A DNA stretch of 64,000 bases from Micromonospora echinospora. GTDB taxonomy: Bacteria; Actinomycetota; Actinomycetes; Mycobacteriales; Micromonosporaceae. Each line of letters starts with the position of its first letter. The stretch's first letter is position 1. The notes below the pieces were generated by a model that saw only the letters and a list, made by a program, of their open reading frames with translations, was not told the origin of the DNA and did no database searches. Of this stretch, positions 1-8,215 are shown piece by piece. The position numbers and the translations under genes are program-made. The stretch covers positions 7,083,001 to 7,147,000 of the forward strand of contig NZ_LT607413.1 of the NCBI RefSeq assembly GCF_900091495.1. The letters are read 5' to 3'.

Positions 1-601
1 ACAGGTCCGGACGGTCGGCGGCCAGGCAGGCCAGCGCCTGCGACCGGTGGTCGAAGACGAGAAAGACCGACTCCAGCCGCATGGTGTGCAGCACGGTGAG
101 GACGAACCGGGAGGGCGCCACCAGGCAGAACGACCGGCCCTGCTGCCGGGCCTCCCGATGGGCCCGGACCAGCAGGCCGAGACCGGTGGAGTCGAGCATC
201 CCGACCCGGCACAGGTCGAGCACGACGTCCCGGTCCCCGGAGAGCGCGGCGGCGAGCGCCTCCCGCAGCACGTCCGCCACCAGCACCTCGATGTCGCCGC
301 TGGGGGTGAGCACGACCGCCTCCGGCAGCTCCTCGACGTCCACCCGCCAGGCTCGCGGCCCGACCGTCGGGTCCGCCGGTCCGTCGGCGTCCGGGGGCGG
401 CGCGACCAGGGACGCGACGGTGCAGCCGGCGCAGCGGTGCGGGCCGACCGCGAAGGGCGAACCCTCCCAACCGTGGTCGTTGAGCACGGTCCAGACGACC
501 TCGGGCTCCGGGAGGACGGCGGGAACCGCCTCGACGGAGTTGCCGCACCGGTCGCAGATCAGGTTGACGGTGCCGGAGCGCAGTCCGGGTACGACGGTCA
601 T
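1..601 (-). CDS. STAS-domain protein with N-terminal zinc-ribbon-like segment (3' end outside window)
   Basis: Reads leftward from ATG 601 off the window edge, so the C-terminus is missing. A GAGGGGCGG ribosome-binding site precedes the ATG. The first 75 residues carry two cysteine pairs (CDRC near residue 14, CAGC near 55), a possible zinc ribbon. From about residue 95 it is a STAS domain of the anti-sigma-factor-antagonist type, with the signature LDSTGLGLL. The serine in that signature is the residue phosphorylated by cognate kinases in SpoIIAA/RsbV proteins. Inferred role: a partner-switching regulator of an alternative sigma factor or a phosphatase. It follows a second STAS gene in the same direction, separated by a hairpin. 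Confidence 0.75.
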   Translation of the reverse strand, partial: MTVVPGLRSGTVNLICDRCGNSVEAVPAVLPEPEVVWTVLNDHGWEGSPFAVGPHRCAGCTVASLVAPPPDADGPADPTVGPRAWRVDVEELPEAVVLTPSGDIEVLVADVLREALAAALSGDRDVVLDLCRVGMLDSTGLGLLVRAHREARQQGRSFCLVAPSRFVLTVLHTMRLESVFLVFDHRSQALACLAADRPDL

Positions 602-622
602 GCCCGCCCCTCGGGGTGGAGG

Positions 623-649
623 GTCCGGCCACGGTGCCGGTGGCCGGAC
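623..649 (-). terminator. Hairpin between the two STAS genes
   Basis: Perfect 10-bp inverted repeat (arms 623-632 and 640-649, GTCCGGCCAC and its complement) with a 7-nt loop, just after the stop of the upstream STAS gene. There is no U tract. It could attenuate read-through or act as a processing site. Confidence 0.45.
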
Positions 650-662
650 GTCGTGACGGCCC

Positions 663-1145
663 TCACCGCGCGCGGACGCGGACGGGGACGGTGGCGCGGG
701 CCCGGACCGGCGCGACCGGGACGGCCGTGGCGGACGACGGAGCACCGACCGGGGTGGTGCCGGCGACGCGCGGGCCGTCGGAGCCGGGGACGGTCTCGGA
801 GCCGGAAGTGTCGACCGGGTCCGACTCGGCGACGACGTGGAAGACCTGGTCGACCCGGGCGACCTGGAGCAGCCTCCGGATCCGGGGCGACGGGGAGCGC
901 AGGGTGAGCGCTCCACCGAGTCGCCACATCCGCCGGTGTGTGTCGAGCAGCAGGCCGATGCCGGCCGCGTCAACGTGCGCACACGCCGCCATGTCGATCA
1001 CCAGTCGGGCCGGCCGCCGGGCGACGACGGCGTCGACCACCGGGCCCAGCCTCCGCACCCCGGTCAGGTCGAGCGGCTCGGTGACGGTGATCTCCAGGTG
1101 ATCCGTGTCGTGGTCGCCCTCCGCGCCCCGCCCGTTCCCGTTCAT
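663..1145 (-). CDS. STAS-domain protein lacking the phosphorylatable serine
   Basis: 160 residues. ATG 1145 was chosen because GGGAGGTG lies immediately upstream at the right spacing; longer in-frame starts lack a site. Residues 15-110 form a STAS domain. The signature that normally reads D-S-x-G reads HVDAAGIGLL, so the serine used for phosphorylation-controlled partner switching is alanine. The last 45 residues are low-complexity and rich in Pro, Val, Ala and Arg. It precedes another STAS gene that keeps the serine, so the two may compete for the same anti-sigma factor. That pairing is inference; no RsbW-like kinase is visible in the window. Confidence 0.72.
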   Translation of the reverse strand: MNGNGRGAEGDHDTDHLEITVTEPLDLTGVRRLGPVVDAVVARRPARLVIDMAACAHVDAAGIGLLLDTHRRMWRLGGALTLRSPSPRIRRLLQVARVDQVFHVVAESDPVDTSGSETVPGSDGPRVAGTTPVGAPSSATAVPVAPVRARATVPVRVRAR

Positions 1146-1300
1146 CGCACCTCCCGAGTGCTCGTCGCGGGTCAGCCACGGCCCAGCCTCCCGGGGAGGT
1201 GTGGCGGTCGTCTCCCGAACATGTGACGGATCGATGACAAACATCCCCGGCCCCCGCCCAGATTGCGGTCGACCCGGTCGGGCGGGTCATGATGGCCGGC

Positions 1301-1984
1301 ATGACGGGAGTGCTGGTGATCGAGGACGACGACCGGATCCGGCTGTCCCTGGTGCTGGCGCTGGAGGACGAGGGCTACGCCGCACGCGGAGCCGCCACCG
1401 CCGAGGAGGGGCTGCGCACGCAGCGCGCCGAGCCCGCCGACACGGTCCTGGTGGACCTGATGCTGCCCGGCGTGGACGGCTTCGAGTGCATCCGGGAGAT
1501 CCGCCGATCCGACGACGTGCCCATCGTCGTGGTCAGCGCCCGGGACGACACCCACGACATCGTCGCCGCGCTGGAGGCCGGAGCCGACGACTACCTGGTC
1601 AAGCCGGTCGCCATCAAGGAGCTGACCGCCCGGCTCCGGGCGCTGCGCCGACGCGCGCGGGCCGCCGCCGGGGTGACCACGACCGTCCCGACGCTCGTCT
1701 TCGGGGACCTGGAGATCCGGCCCGACGGTGGTGAGGTCCGGCTCGACGGCGAGCCGGTGGCGGTCACCCGCACCGAGTTCCGGCTGCTCTGCGAGCTGGC
1801 CCAGCACCCCGGTCGGGTGCTGTCCCGGCAGCAGTTGCTCGAACGGGTGTGGGGCTACACGGTCGGCGACGAACGTCTGGTCGACGTGCACGTGGGCCGG
1901 CTCCGGCAGAAGATCGAGCGGGACACCGCCGCGCCCCGCCACCTGGTCACCGTCCGGGGGCTCGGCTACAAGTTGCAGCGATGA
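1301..1984 (+). CDS. OmpR/PhoB-family response regulator
   Basis: 227 residues. Residues 1-115 are a receiver domain: acidic pocket EDDD near residues 7-10, phospho-acceptor Asp52 in LVDLMLPG, conserved Lys in YLVKP. Residues 130-227 are a winged-helix DNA-binding domain of the OmpR type (LTRTEFRLL-like helix, VDVHVGRLRQKI recognition region). The start was placed at ATG 1301, immediately before the TGVLVIEDD beta strand; ATG 1289 and 1292 are in-frame alternatives. The stop overlaps the histidine kinase start (ATGA), so the two are translationally coupled and should form one signalling pair. Confidence 0.9.
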   Translation: MTGVLVIEDDDRIRLSLVLALEDEGYAARGAATAEEGLRTQRAEPADTVLVDLMLPGVDGFECIREIRRSDDVPIVVVSARDDTHDIVAALEAGADDYLVKPVAIKELTARLRALRRRARAAAGVTTTVPTLVFGDLEIRPDGGEVRLDGEPVAVTRTEFRLLCELAQHPGRVLSRQQLLERVWGYTVGDERLVDVHVGRLRQKIERDTAAPRHLVTVRGLGYKLQR

Positions 1985-3330
1985 GACGGGCCGGGCTACG
2001 GACTCGGGTGGCCGCCGGCTTCGCCGCCGGCGCGCTGGCCCTGTCCACCTCGATCGCGCTGGCGTCGTACCAGTTCACCCGGAGTTCGCTGCTGGCCGAG
2101 CGGGAACGTACGGCGGTGCGGGCCGCGTACTTCGACGCCACCATCGTGCAGGCCGGGTTGACCGGCGAGCGGCCGGACATCATCGAGGTGCTGCGGTCGC
2201 TGGACACCGGCGGCGACCGGCGGGCCGTGCTGCGCCGCGACGGGATCTGGTACGCCCGCAACGTCGACGCCGGGGTCACCACCGGCATCCCGGAGCGGAT
2301 GCAGCGACTGGTCGCCGCCGGCACCCCGGCGGTGCAGCGGATCCGCGCCGACGGGCAGCCGGCCGTGGTGGTCGGTGTGCCGCTCTCCCCCACCACCGCC
2401 TACTACGAGGTCGACTCGTTGCAGGAACTGGAGGAGACGCTGCGCACGGTGGCCCTGGTGCTGACCGCCGTCGCGGTCACCACGGCCGTGGCCGGAGCGG
2501 GGATCGGCTGGCACATGACCCGGTACGTGCTGCGCCCGCTGCGCCGGGTCGGCGACGCGGCCGAGGAGATCACCGCCGGGGACCTCAGTGCCCGGTTGGA
2601 TCCGGCGACCGAGCCGGACCTGGCCCGGCTCACCACGTCCTTCAACCACATGGTCGACCAGTTGTCCCGGCGGCTGGAACGGGACCGCCGGTTCGCCGCC
2701 GACGTCAGCCACGAACTCCGGTCGCCGTTGCAGACGCTCTCCGCCGCGGCGAGCGTCCTGCACCGGCGGCGGGAGCACCTCGACGACCGGACGCGGACCG
2801 CGACGGACCTGGTCACCGACGAGATCGCCCGGTTCCAGACCCTCGTCAACGACCTGATCGAACTCGCCCGCAGCGACCAGCCGGCGGAGCGGACCCCGGT
2901 GGCGGTCGGTGACCTCGCCCGGCAGGTGTGCCGGGGCCGGGGGCTGCCCGAGACGCTGGTGCGCGTCACCGGGCCGGGCACCTGGCTGGTCGACCGGCGA
3001 CGGGTCGAGCAACTGCTGGGCAACCTGCTGGACAACGCGGTCCGGCACGGCGGTGGTCCATGCGCTGTCCGGCTGACCGCGCAGGACGGGACGTACCGGG
3101 TGGAGGTCGACGACGAGGGGCCGGGTGTCGACCCGCAGGACCGGACGGTGGTCTTCGACCGCTTCGTACGCGGGCGCGGGGCCCACGCCCGGGGCGGCGG
3201 CGACGGCACCGGCCTGGGGTTGGCGCTGGTGGCGCAGCACGCCGCCGCACACGGCGGACGGGCGTACGTGGTGGACCGGCCCGGCGGCGGCGCACGTTTC
3301 CGGGTCGACCTGCGGGAGCCCCGGTGCTGA
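1981..3330 (+). CDS. Membrane sensor histidine kinase (MtrB-like architecture)
   Basis: 449 residues. Transmembrane segment near residues 12-32, an extracytoplasmic sensor region of about 120 residues, a second transmembrane segment near 160-180, a HAMP linker, then HisKA with phospho-acceptor His244 in DVSHELRSP and a HATPase domain (N box NLLDNAVRHG, G1 DEGPGVD, G2 GTGLGLALV). The ATG overlaps the regulator stop by 4 bp. The gene for a GerMN lipoprotein overlaps its 3' end. The order regulator-kinase-lipoprotein resembles mtrA-mtrB-lpqB, but the proteins look like a smaller paralogous set. The signal sensed is unknown. Confidence 0.9.
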   Translation: MRRAGLRTRVAAGFAAGALALSTSIALASYQFTRSSLLAERERTAVRAAYFDATIVQAGLTGERPDIIEVLRSLDTGGDRRAVLRRDGIWYARNVDAGVTTGIPERMQRLVAAGTPAVQRIRADGQPAVVVGVPLSPTTAYYEVDSLQELEETLRTVALVLTAVAVTTAVAGAGIGWHMTRYVLRPLRRVGDAAEEITAGDLSARLDPATEPDLARLTTSFNHMVDQLSRRLERDRRFAADVSHELRSPLQTLSAAASVLHRRREHLDDRTRTATDLVTDEIARFQTLVNDLIELARSDQPAERTPVAVGDLARQVCRGRGLPETLVRVTGPGTWLVDRRRVEQLLGNLLDNAVRHGGGPCAVRLTAQDGTYRVEVDDEGPGVDPQDRTVVFDRFVRGRGAHARGGGDGTGLGLALVAQHAAAHGGRAYVVDRPGGGARFRVDLREPRC

Positions 3331-3950
3331 GCGCCGACGCGCGACGGCCCGCCCCCGGCGGAGCCGGGTGGTCCGGGTGGCCACTCCGGTGGGCGGCCCT
3401 GGTCGCGGCGGCCGGAGTGCTCGTCCTGGCCGGCTGCGGGGTCTCCGCCGAGCGGGTGCCCCGGGAGGTGACCCCGCCGCAGGGGCCGTTCCCGGCGGTC
3501 GGCTCCCCGGCCCCGGCGGCCACCGAGAGCGGCACCGTGGTCCAGCGCCTCTGCTACGTCCGGGACGACCGGCTGGTGGTGGTCAACCGCCGGGTCCGGG
3601 CCCTGCCGACCGCCCGGGAGCAGATCGAGCTGCTGCTGGACGGGCCGGTCGCCGGCGAGCAGGGCGACCGGCTGACCAGCGCCCTGACCGGGGTCAACGT
3701 GGTCACCGACGTGCGGGTGGCCGACGGCGAGGCGACGGTCGCCGTCGGTGAGCGGCTGGCCGGCACCGGACGCAACGACGAGGTGCTCGCCTTCGGCCAG
3801 ATCGTCTGCACCCTGACCAGCCGCGCCGACGTGGACCGGGTCGCCTTCGTGCAGGGCGGCCAGCGACTCGGGGTGCCCCGGGCCGACGGCTCGCTCTCCA
3901 CCGGCCCGCTCACCGCCGCCGACTACGCGGCCATGGTCTCCCCACGCTGA
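3324..3950 (+). CDS. GerMN-domain lipoprotein
   Basis: 208 residues from GTG 3324, overlapping the kinase stop by 7 bp. The N-terminus has a basic/glycine stretch, a hydrophobic core and the lipobox LVLAGC, so the mature protein should be lipid-anchored on the outer face of the membrane. After a Pro-rich linker, residues 70-205 match the GerMN fold found in LpqB and spore-germination GerM (LPTAREQIELLLDGP, DVRVADGEATV). LpqB is known to modulate MtrB, so by analogy this lipoprotein may tune the adjacent kinase. The interaction is inferred from gene order only. Confidence 0.82.
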   Translation: MLSADARRPAPGGAGWSGWPLRWAALVAAAGVLVLAGCGVSAERVPREVTPPQGPFPAVGSPAPAATESGTVVQRLCYVRDDRLVVVNRRVRALPTAREQIELLLDGPVAGEQGDRLTSALTGVNVVTDVRVADGEATVAVGERLAGTGRNDEVLAFGQIVCTLTSRADVDRVAFVQGGQRLGVPRADGSLSTGPLTAADYAAMVSPR

Positions 3951-3954
3951 CCGG

Positions 3955-3983
3955 GGGCGGGGTGGGTGTGGCCCACCCCGCCC
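3955..3983. terminator. Strong bidirectional hairpin between convergent genes
   Basis: Perfect 12-bp stem (arms 3955-3966 and 3972-3983, GGGCGGGGTGGG and its complement) with a 5-nt loop. It lies between the lipoprotein stop and the htpG stop, so it can end transcription from both sides. Confidence 0.8.
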
Positions 3984-3992
3984 GTACGGTCG

Positions 3993-5906
3993 CTACAGCG
4001 TCCGGGCGAGCCGGTCGGCGAGGATCCGGGTGAACCGGGACGGGTCGGCGAGCTCCCCGCCCTCGGCGAGCAGTGCCATGCCGTGCAGCAGCTCGGCCGT
4101 CTCGGTCAGCACCTCCTTGTCGCCGTCCTGCTCGTGCGCCGCGCGCAGCCCGGTGACGAGCGGGTGGGTCGGGTTCAGTTCGAGGATCCGCTTGACCGAC
4201 GGGACGTCCTGCCCCATCGCCCGGTACATCTTCTCCAGGGTCGGGGTCATGTCGTGCGCGTCGCCGACGATGCACGCCGGTGAGGTGGTCAGCCGGGACG
4301 ACAGGCGGACCTCCTTCACCTGCTCGGAGAGCTGCTCGCCCATCCAGGTCAGCAGCGCCTCGAAGTCCTTGCGCTGCTGCTCCCGCTCCGGTTCGGCGTC
4401 CTTCTTCTCCTCCTCGGTGTCCAGGTCGACCTGGCCCTTGGCGATCGAGCGCAGTGGCCGGCCGTCGAACTCGCCGACCCGCTCGACCCAGACCTCGTCC
4501 ACCGGGTCGGTGAGGATCAGCACCTCGTAGCCCCGGGCGCGGAACGCCTCCATGTGCGGCGAGTTCTCGATCATCGACCGGGACTCGCCGGTCATGTAGT
4601 AGATGTCGCTCTGACCGTCCTTCATCCGCTCGACGTACTGGGCGAGGGTGGTCAGCTCGGTCTCGTCCCGGGTCGAGGCGAGCGAGGTGATCTCCAGCAG
4701 GGTGTCCCGGTTCTCGGTGTCGTCGATCAGCCCCTCCTTGACCGCGCGACCGAACTCGGCCCAGAAGGTGCGGTACCGGTCGGGGTGCTCGGTCATCATG
4801 GTGCGGACCGTGGCGAGCACCTTCTTGACCAGACGACGGCGGACCACCCGGATCTGCCGGTCCTGCTGGAGGATCTCCCGGGAGATGTTCAGCGACAGGT
4901 CGTGCGCGTCCACCACGCCCTTGACGAAGCGCAGGTAGTCCGGCATCAGCGCCTCGCAGTCGTCCATGATGAAGACGCGCTTGACGTAGAGCTGGACGCC
5001 GCGCCGCCCCTCCCGGGCGAACAGGTCGAACGGCGCGTGGGACGGCAGGAAGAGCAGCGCCTCGTACTCGAAGGTGCCCTCCCCCCGCATGTGGATGGTC
5101 TCCAGCGGGTCGACCCAGTCGTGGCTGAGGTGCTTGTAGAACTCCTTGTACTCCGCCTCGTCGACCTCGCTGCGGGGACGGGCCCAGAGCGCCTTCATCG
5201 AGTTGAGGGTCTGGACCTCGGTGGTCGTCTTCCCCTCGGCGTCGGTGCGCTCCACCGTCATCCGGATCGGCCAGGCGATGAAGTCGGAGTACCGCTTGAC
5301 GATCTCGCGGATCTTCCAGTCGGCGGTGTAGTCGAAGAGGTTGTCCTCGCTGTCCTCCGGCTTGAGGTGCACGGTGACCGAGGTGCCCTGCGGCGCGTCG
5401 TCGACCGACTCGATGGTGTAGGTGCCCTCACCGGTGGACTCCCACCGGGTGCCCTCGGCCTGCCCCGCCCGACGGGTGACCAGCTCCACCCGGTCGGCGA
5501 CCATGAACGTGGCGTAGAAACCCACCCCGAACTGACCGATGAGGTCCTGCGAGGCGGAGGTGTCCTTGGACTCCCGCAGCTTCCGCAGCAGCTCGGCCGT
5601 ACCGGACTTGGCGATCGTGCCGATCAGCGTGACGACGTCGTCGCGGGACATGCCGATGCCGTTGTCCCGGACGGTCAGCGTCCGCTTCTCCCGGTCGACC
5701 TCGATGGCGATGTGCAGGTCGGACGTGTCGACGTTGAGCTCCTTGTCGACCATCGACTCCAACCGCAGCTTGTCCAGCGCGTCGGACGCGTTCGAGACGA
5801 GCTCCCGCAGGAAGACGTCCTTGTTCGAGTAGATCGAGTGGACCATCAGCTGGAGCAGCTGGCGTGCCTCGGCCTGGAACTCGCGCGTCTCGACCCCGTT
5901 ACTCAC
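3993..5906 (-). CDS. htpG: Hsp90-family molecular chaperone HtpG
   Basis: 637 residues, normal for bacterial Hsp90. GTG start with a GGAAAGGAG site about 8 nt upstream. The N-terminal GHKL ATPase domain shows the expected motifs ([14 protein letters not shown] near residue 35, DNGIGM near 83, GQFGVGFYA near 123). The middle and C-terminal dimerisation domains follow with family-typical length. It is an ATP-dependent cytosolic chaperone for stress-damaged and regulatory client proteins. Transcribed alone; no HspR or HrcA-type operator was recognised upstream. Confidence 0.97.
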
Positions 5907-5940
5907 GGGCGACTCCTTTCCTTGACAGGTGTCGCCGGAC

Positions 5941-5946
5941 AGGATA
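5941..5946 (-). promoter_or_regulatory. Candidate -10 element of htpG
   Basis: TATCCT on the minus strand, about 34 nt upstream of the GTG, leaving a short leader that contains the ribosome-binding site. No convincing -35 was found. Confidence 0.45.
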
Positions 5947-6045
5947 CGAGCCGGCGGCCCGGGCCTCCGGCAGGGGCGACCCTGACACGCGGCTCAGCAG
6001 GTGGGGGCGGCGAACCGACTCCGGCCGGCTGTCGGCGGCGACTGT

Positions 6046-6051
6046 TACGGT
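6046..6051 (+). promoter_or_regulatory. Candidate -10 element of the five-gene radical SAM operon
   Basis: TACGGT, 34 nt before the GTG of the first gene. The predicted leader contains GGAGG at 6076-6080. This is the only plausible promoter before the tightly overlapped genes that follow. Confidence 0.4.
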
Positions 6052-6085
6052 GCCGTCGCCGTGGATGTGCGAGCCGGAGGTTGGC

Positions 6086-7021
6086 GTGACCATCAGTACC
6101 CATGTGACGACGTTCGACGGTCTGCCGATCGTCCGGTTCAGCCGCGAGGCGGAACTGCCGGCCGACCCGTCGGCGGTGGCCTGGCGGGTGGAGGCCCCCG
6201 ACTACGACTCCGCGCCGGAGGAGTTGGCGGCGGAACTGGACGCGCTGCTGTCGCGGGTGCCGGCCGACGCGGTCCGCGCGCTGGTCGTCGGGCAGTGGGG
6301 CAGCGCCTACGAGACGGCGGCCCCGGTCGAGCTGCTGGTCTCCCTCGCCCCCCGGCTGACCGGGCTGCGGGCGCTCTTCCTCGGCGAGATGACCTTCGAG
6401 GAGTGCGAGATCTCCTGGATCCGGCACCGGGAGATCACCGGGTTGCTGGAGGCCTACCCGGCGCTGGAGGTGCTGCGGGTGCGCGGCGCGGACGGGCTGG
6501 CGTTGAAGCCGGTGCGGCACGAGGCCCTGCGCGAGCTGGCGTTCGAGTCCGGCGGCCTGCCGGCCGCGCTGGTCCGGGCGGTCGGTGACTGCGACCTGCC
6601 CGCCCTGACCCACCTGGAGCTGTGGCTCGGGGTGGACGACTACGGAGGCGACGCCACCGTGGCCGATCTCGCCCCGGTGCTGGCCGGCGAGCGCCTGCCC
6701 GCCCTGCGGCACCTGGCGCTCTGCAACGCCGAGATCGCCGACGAGGTCGCCGCCGCCGTCGCCACCGCGCCGGTCGTGGCCCGGCTGGAGGTGCTCGACC
6801 TGTCCAAGGGCATCACGACCGACGCCGGGGTCGACGCGCTGCTCGCCGGTCAGCCGCTGACCCACCTGCACCGGCTCGACCTCCACCACCACTACCTCTC
6901 CGACGAGGCCGCCCAGCGGCTCGTCACGCGGCTGCCCGGGGTGCGGGTCGACGTCTCCGACCGGCAGGAGCCCGACGAGGACGACGACGAGGTGTACCGC
7001 TACACCGCCGTCGGGGAGTAG
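6086..7021 (+). CDS. STM4015-family leucine-rich-repeat protein
   Basis: 311 residues from GTG 6086, chosen because GGAGG lies 5 nt upstream. The N-terminal 100 residues contain a beta-rich segment (FDGLPIVRFS). Residues 100-290 contain irregular leucine-rich repeats (LPALTHLELWLG, LPALRHLALCNAEI, LEVLDLSKG, LHRLDLHHHYLSD), the kind that form a curved binding surface. The C-terminal 20 residues are very acidic. It matches my recollection of the STM4015 family, named after a Salmonella locus and without assigned function. First gene of a five-gene operon; the next gene starts 3 bp after its stop. A scaffold or substrate-recognition role is inference. Confidence 0.85.
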   Translation: MTISTHVTTFDGLPIVRFSREAELPADPSAVAWRVEAPDYDSAPEELAAELDALLSRVPADAVRALVVGQWGSAYETAAPVELLVSLAPRLTGLRALFLGEMTFEECEISWIRHREITGLLEAYPALEVLRVRGADGLALKPVRHEALRELAFESGGLPAALVRAVGDCDLPALTHLELWLGVDDYGGDATVADLAPVLAGERLPALRHLALCNAEIADEVAAAVATAPVVARLEVLDLSKGITTDAGVDALLAGQPLTHLHRLDLHHHYLSDEAAQRLVTRLPGVRVDVSDRQEPDEDDDEVYRYTAVGE

Positions 7022-7024
7022 CCC

Positions 7025-8215
7025 GTGCCCGACACGTCCCGGGGAGAGGGCCGGGGCGGGAGCCTGCCGTTGACGGTGGTCGGCAACCCCGACAACCGTC
7101 GGGTCCGGCTCTTCGCCGGGGCGGCGGTCGGGGCGGGCCTGCCGCGACCGGCCGTGCTGCCCTGGCGTGACCTGCTCACCGGTGCCGCCCCGCCCCCGGC
7201 GGGCACGCTGGTGCGGGTCGACTCCCCCGGCGAGGACGCCGAGGTCGACCGGCTGCTGCGGGGGGCCACCGAGCCGGCCCGGCACGGCGAGATCGTCGGC
7301 CTGGCCGCCGCGCACGCCGGACTGCGCCGGGCGCTGGACCGGCTCGCCTCCGGTGGGGCGACCCTGCTCAACCAGCCCGCCGACATCGTCGCCATGTGCG
7401 ACAAGCGACGCTGCCACGCGACGCTCGACGCCGCCGGGGTGCCGGTGCCGGCGGCGCTGGGCGAGGTCACCGGCTACGCCGGGCTGCGGGCGGCGATGCG
7501 CCGGGCCGGCTGGACGCGGGTGTTCGTCAAACCGGCGCACGGCTCGTCGGCGTCCGGGGTGCTCGCCCTCGCGGCCGACGGGTCCCGGGTGCTCGCCACC
7601 ACCCCGGTCGAGCGGGACGACGGACGTCTGTTCAACTCGCTGCGGGTCCGCCGGTACACCGACGAGTCCGAGGTGGCGGAGATCGTCGACCGGCTCGCCC
7701 CGGACGGGCTGCACGTCGAGCGGTGGCTGCCCAAGGCGGGGCTGGCCGAGCGGGTGGTCGACCTGCGGGTCGTGGTGGTGGCCGGTCGCCCCACGCACGC
7801 CGTGGTCCGGGCCGGGCGGGGTCCGATCACCAACCTGCACCTGGGCAACGCCCGGGGCGACCTGGCGGCGGTGCGGGCGGCGGCCGGGCCGGCCAACTGG
7901 GCGGCGGCGATGGCGACCTGCGCGCGGGCCGCCGCCTGCTTCCCGGACACCCTGCACGTCGGCGTCGACCTGATGTTCCTTCTCGGCTGGAACCGGCACG
8001 CCGTCGCCGAGGTGAACGCCTTCGGTGACCTGTTGCCCGGGGTGCTGGCCGACGGCCGGGACACCTACGCCACCCAGGTGCACGCGCTGCTCGGCGGCTG
8101 GCGTCCGGGCGGCGGGCGGCCCGCGTCCGCCGGGGACCGGTCCGCGTCCGGGACGGCCGGCGGGCCGCTCGTCCCGAACGGCGGGGCGGGACGGGAGGCG
8201 TCGTGCGCGACCTGA
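7025..8215 (+). CDS. STM4014-family ATP-grasp enzyme
   Basis: 396 residues, GTG start 3 bp after the previous stop. From about residue 118 it reads as an ATP-grasp fold: DKRRCHATLDAAGVPVP resembles the central-domain entry, VFVKPAHGSSASGV is the ATP-binding lysine and glycine-rich loop, and AEVNAFGDLLPG near the C-terminus supplies the Glu/Asn metal ligands. ATP-grasp enzymes activate a carboxylate as an acyl-phosphate and join it to an amine, thiol or hydroxyl; the substrate here is unknown. The 5' part resembles a preATP-grasp domain. The last 13 bp overlap the start of the hydrolase gene. Confidence 0.85.
   Translation: MPDTSRGEGRGGSLPLTVVGNPDNRRVRLFAGAAVGAGLPRPAVLPWRDLLTGAAPPPAGTLVRVDSPGEDAEVDRLLRGATEPARHGEIVGLAAAHAGLRRALDRLASGGATLLNQPADIVAMCDKRRCHATLDAAGVPVPAALGEVTGYAGLRAAMRRAGWTRVFVKPAHGSSASGVLALAADGSRVLATTPVERDDGRLFNSLRVRRYTDESEVAEIVDRLAPDGLHVERWLPKAGLAERVVDLRVVVVAGRPTHAVVRAGRGPITNLHLGNARGDLAAVRAAAGPANWAAAMATCARAAACFPDTLHVGVDLMFLLGWNRHAVAEVNAFGDLLPGVLADGRDTYATQVHALLGGWRPGGGRPASAGDRSASGTAGGPLVPNGGAGREASCAT

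Noticed and set aside
4554..6089. Long open frame (over 500 codons) on the plus strand across htpG
   Set aside because: Exact antisense shadow of htpG. The translation is Gly/Val/Arg/Leu-rich with no family features, as expected from high GC third positions.
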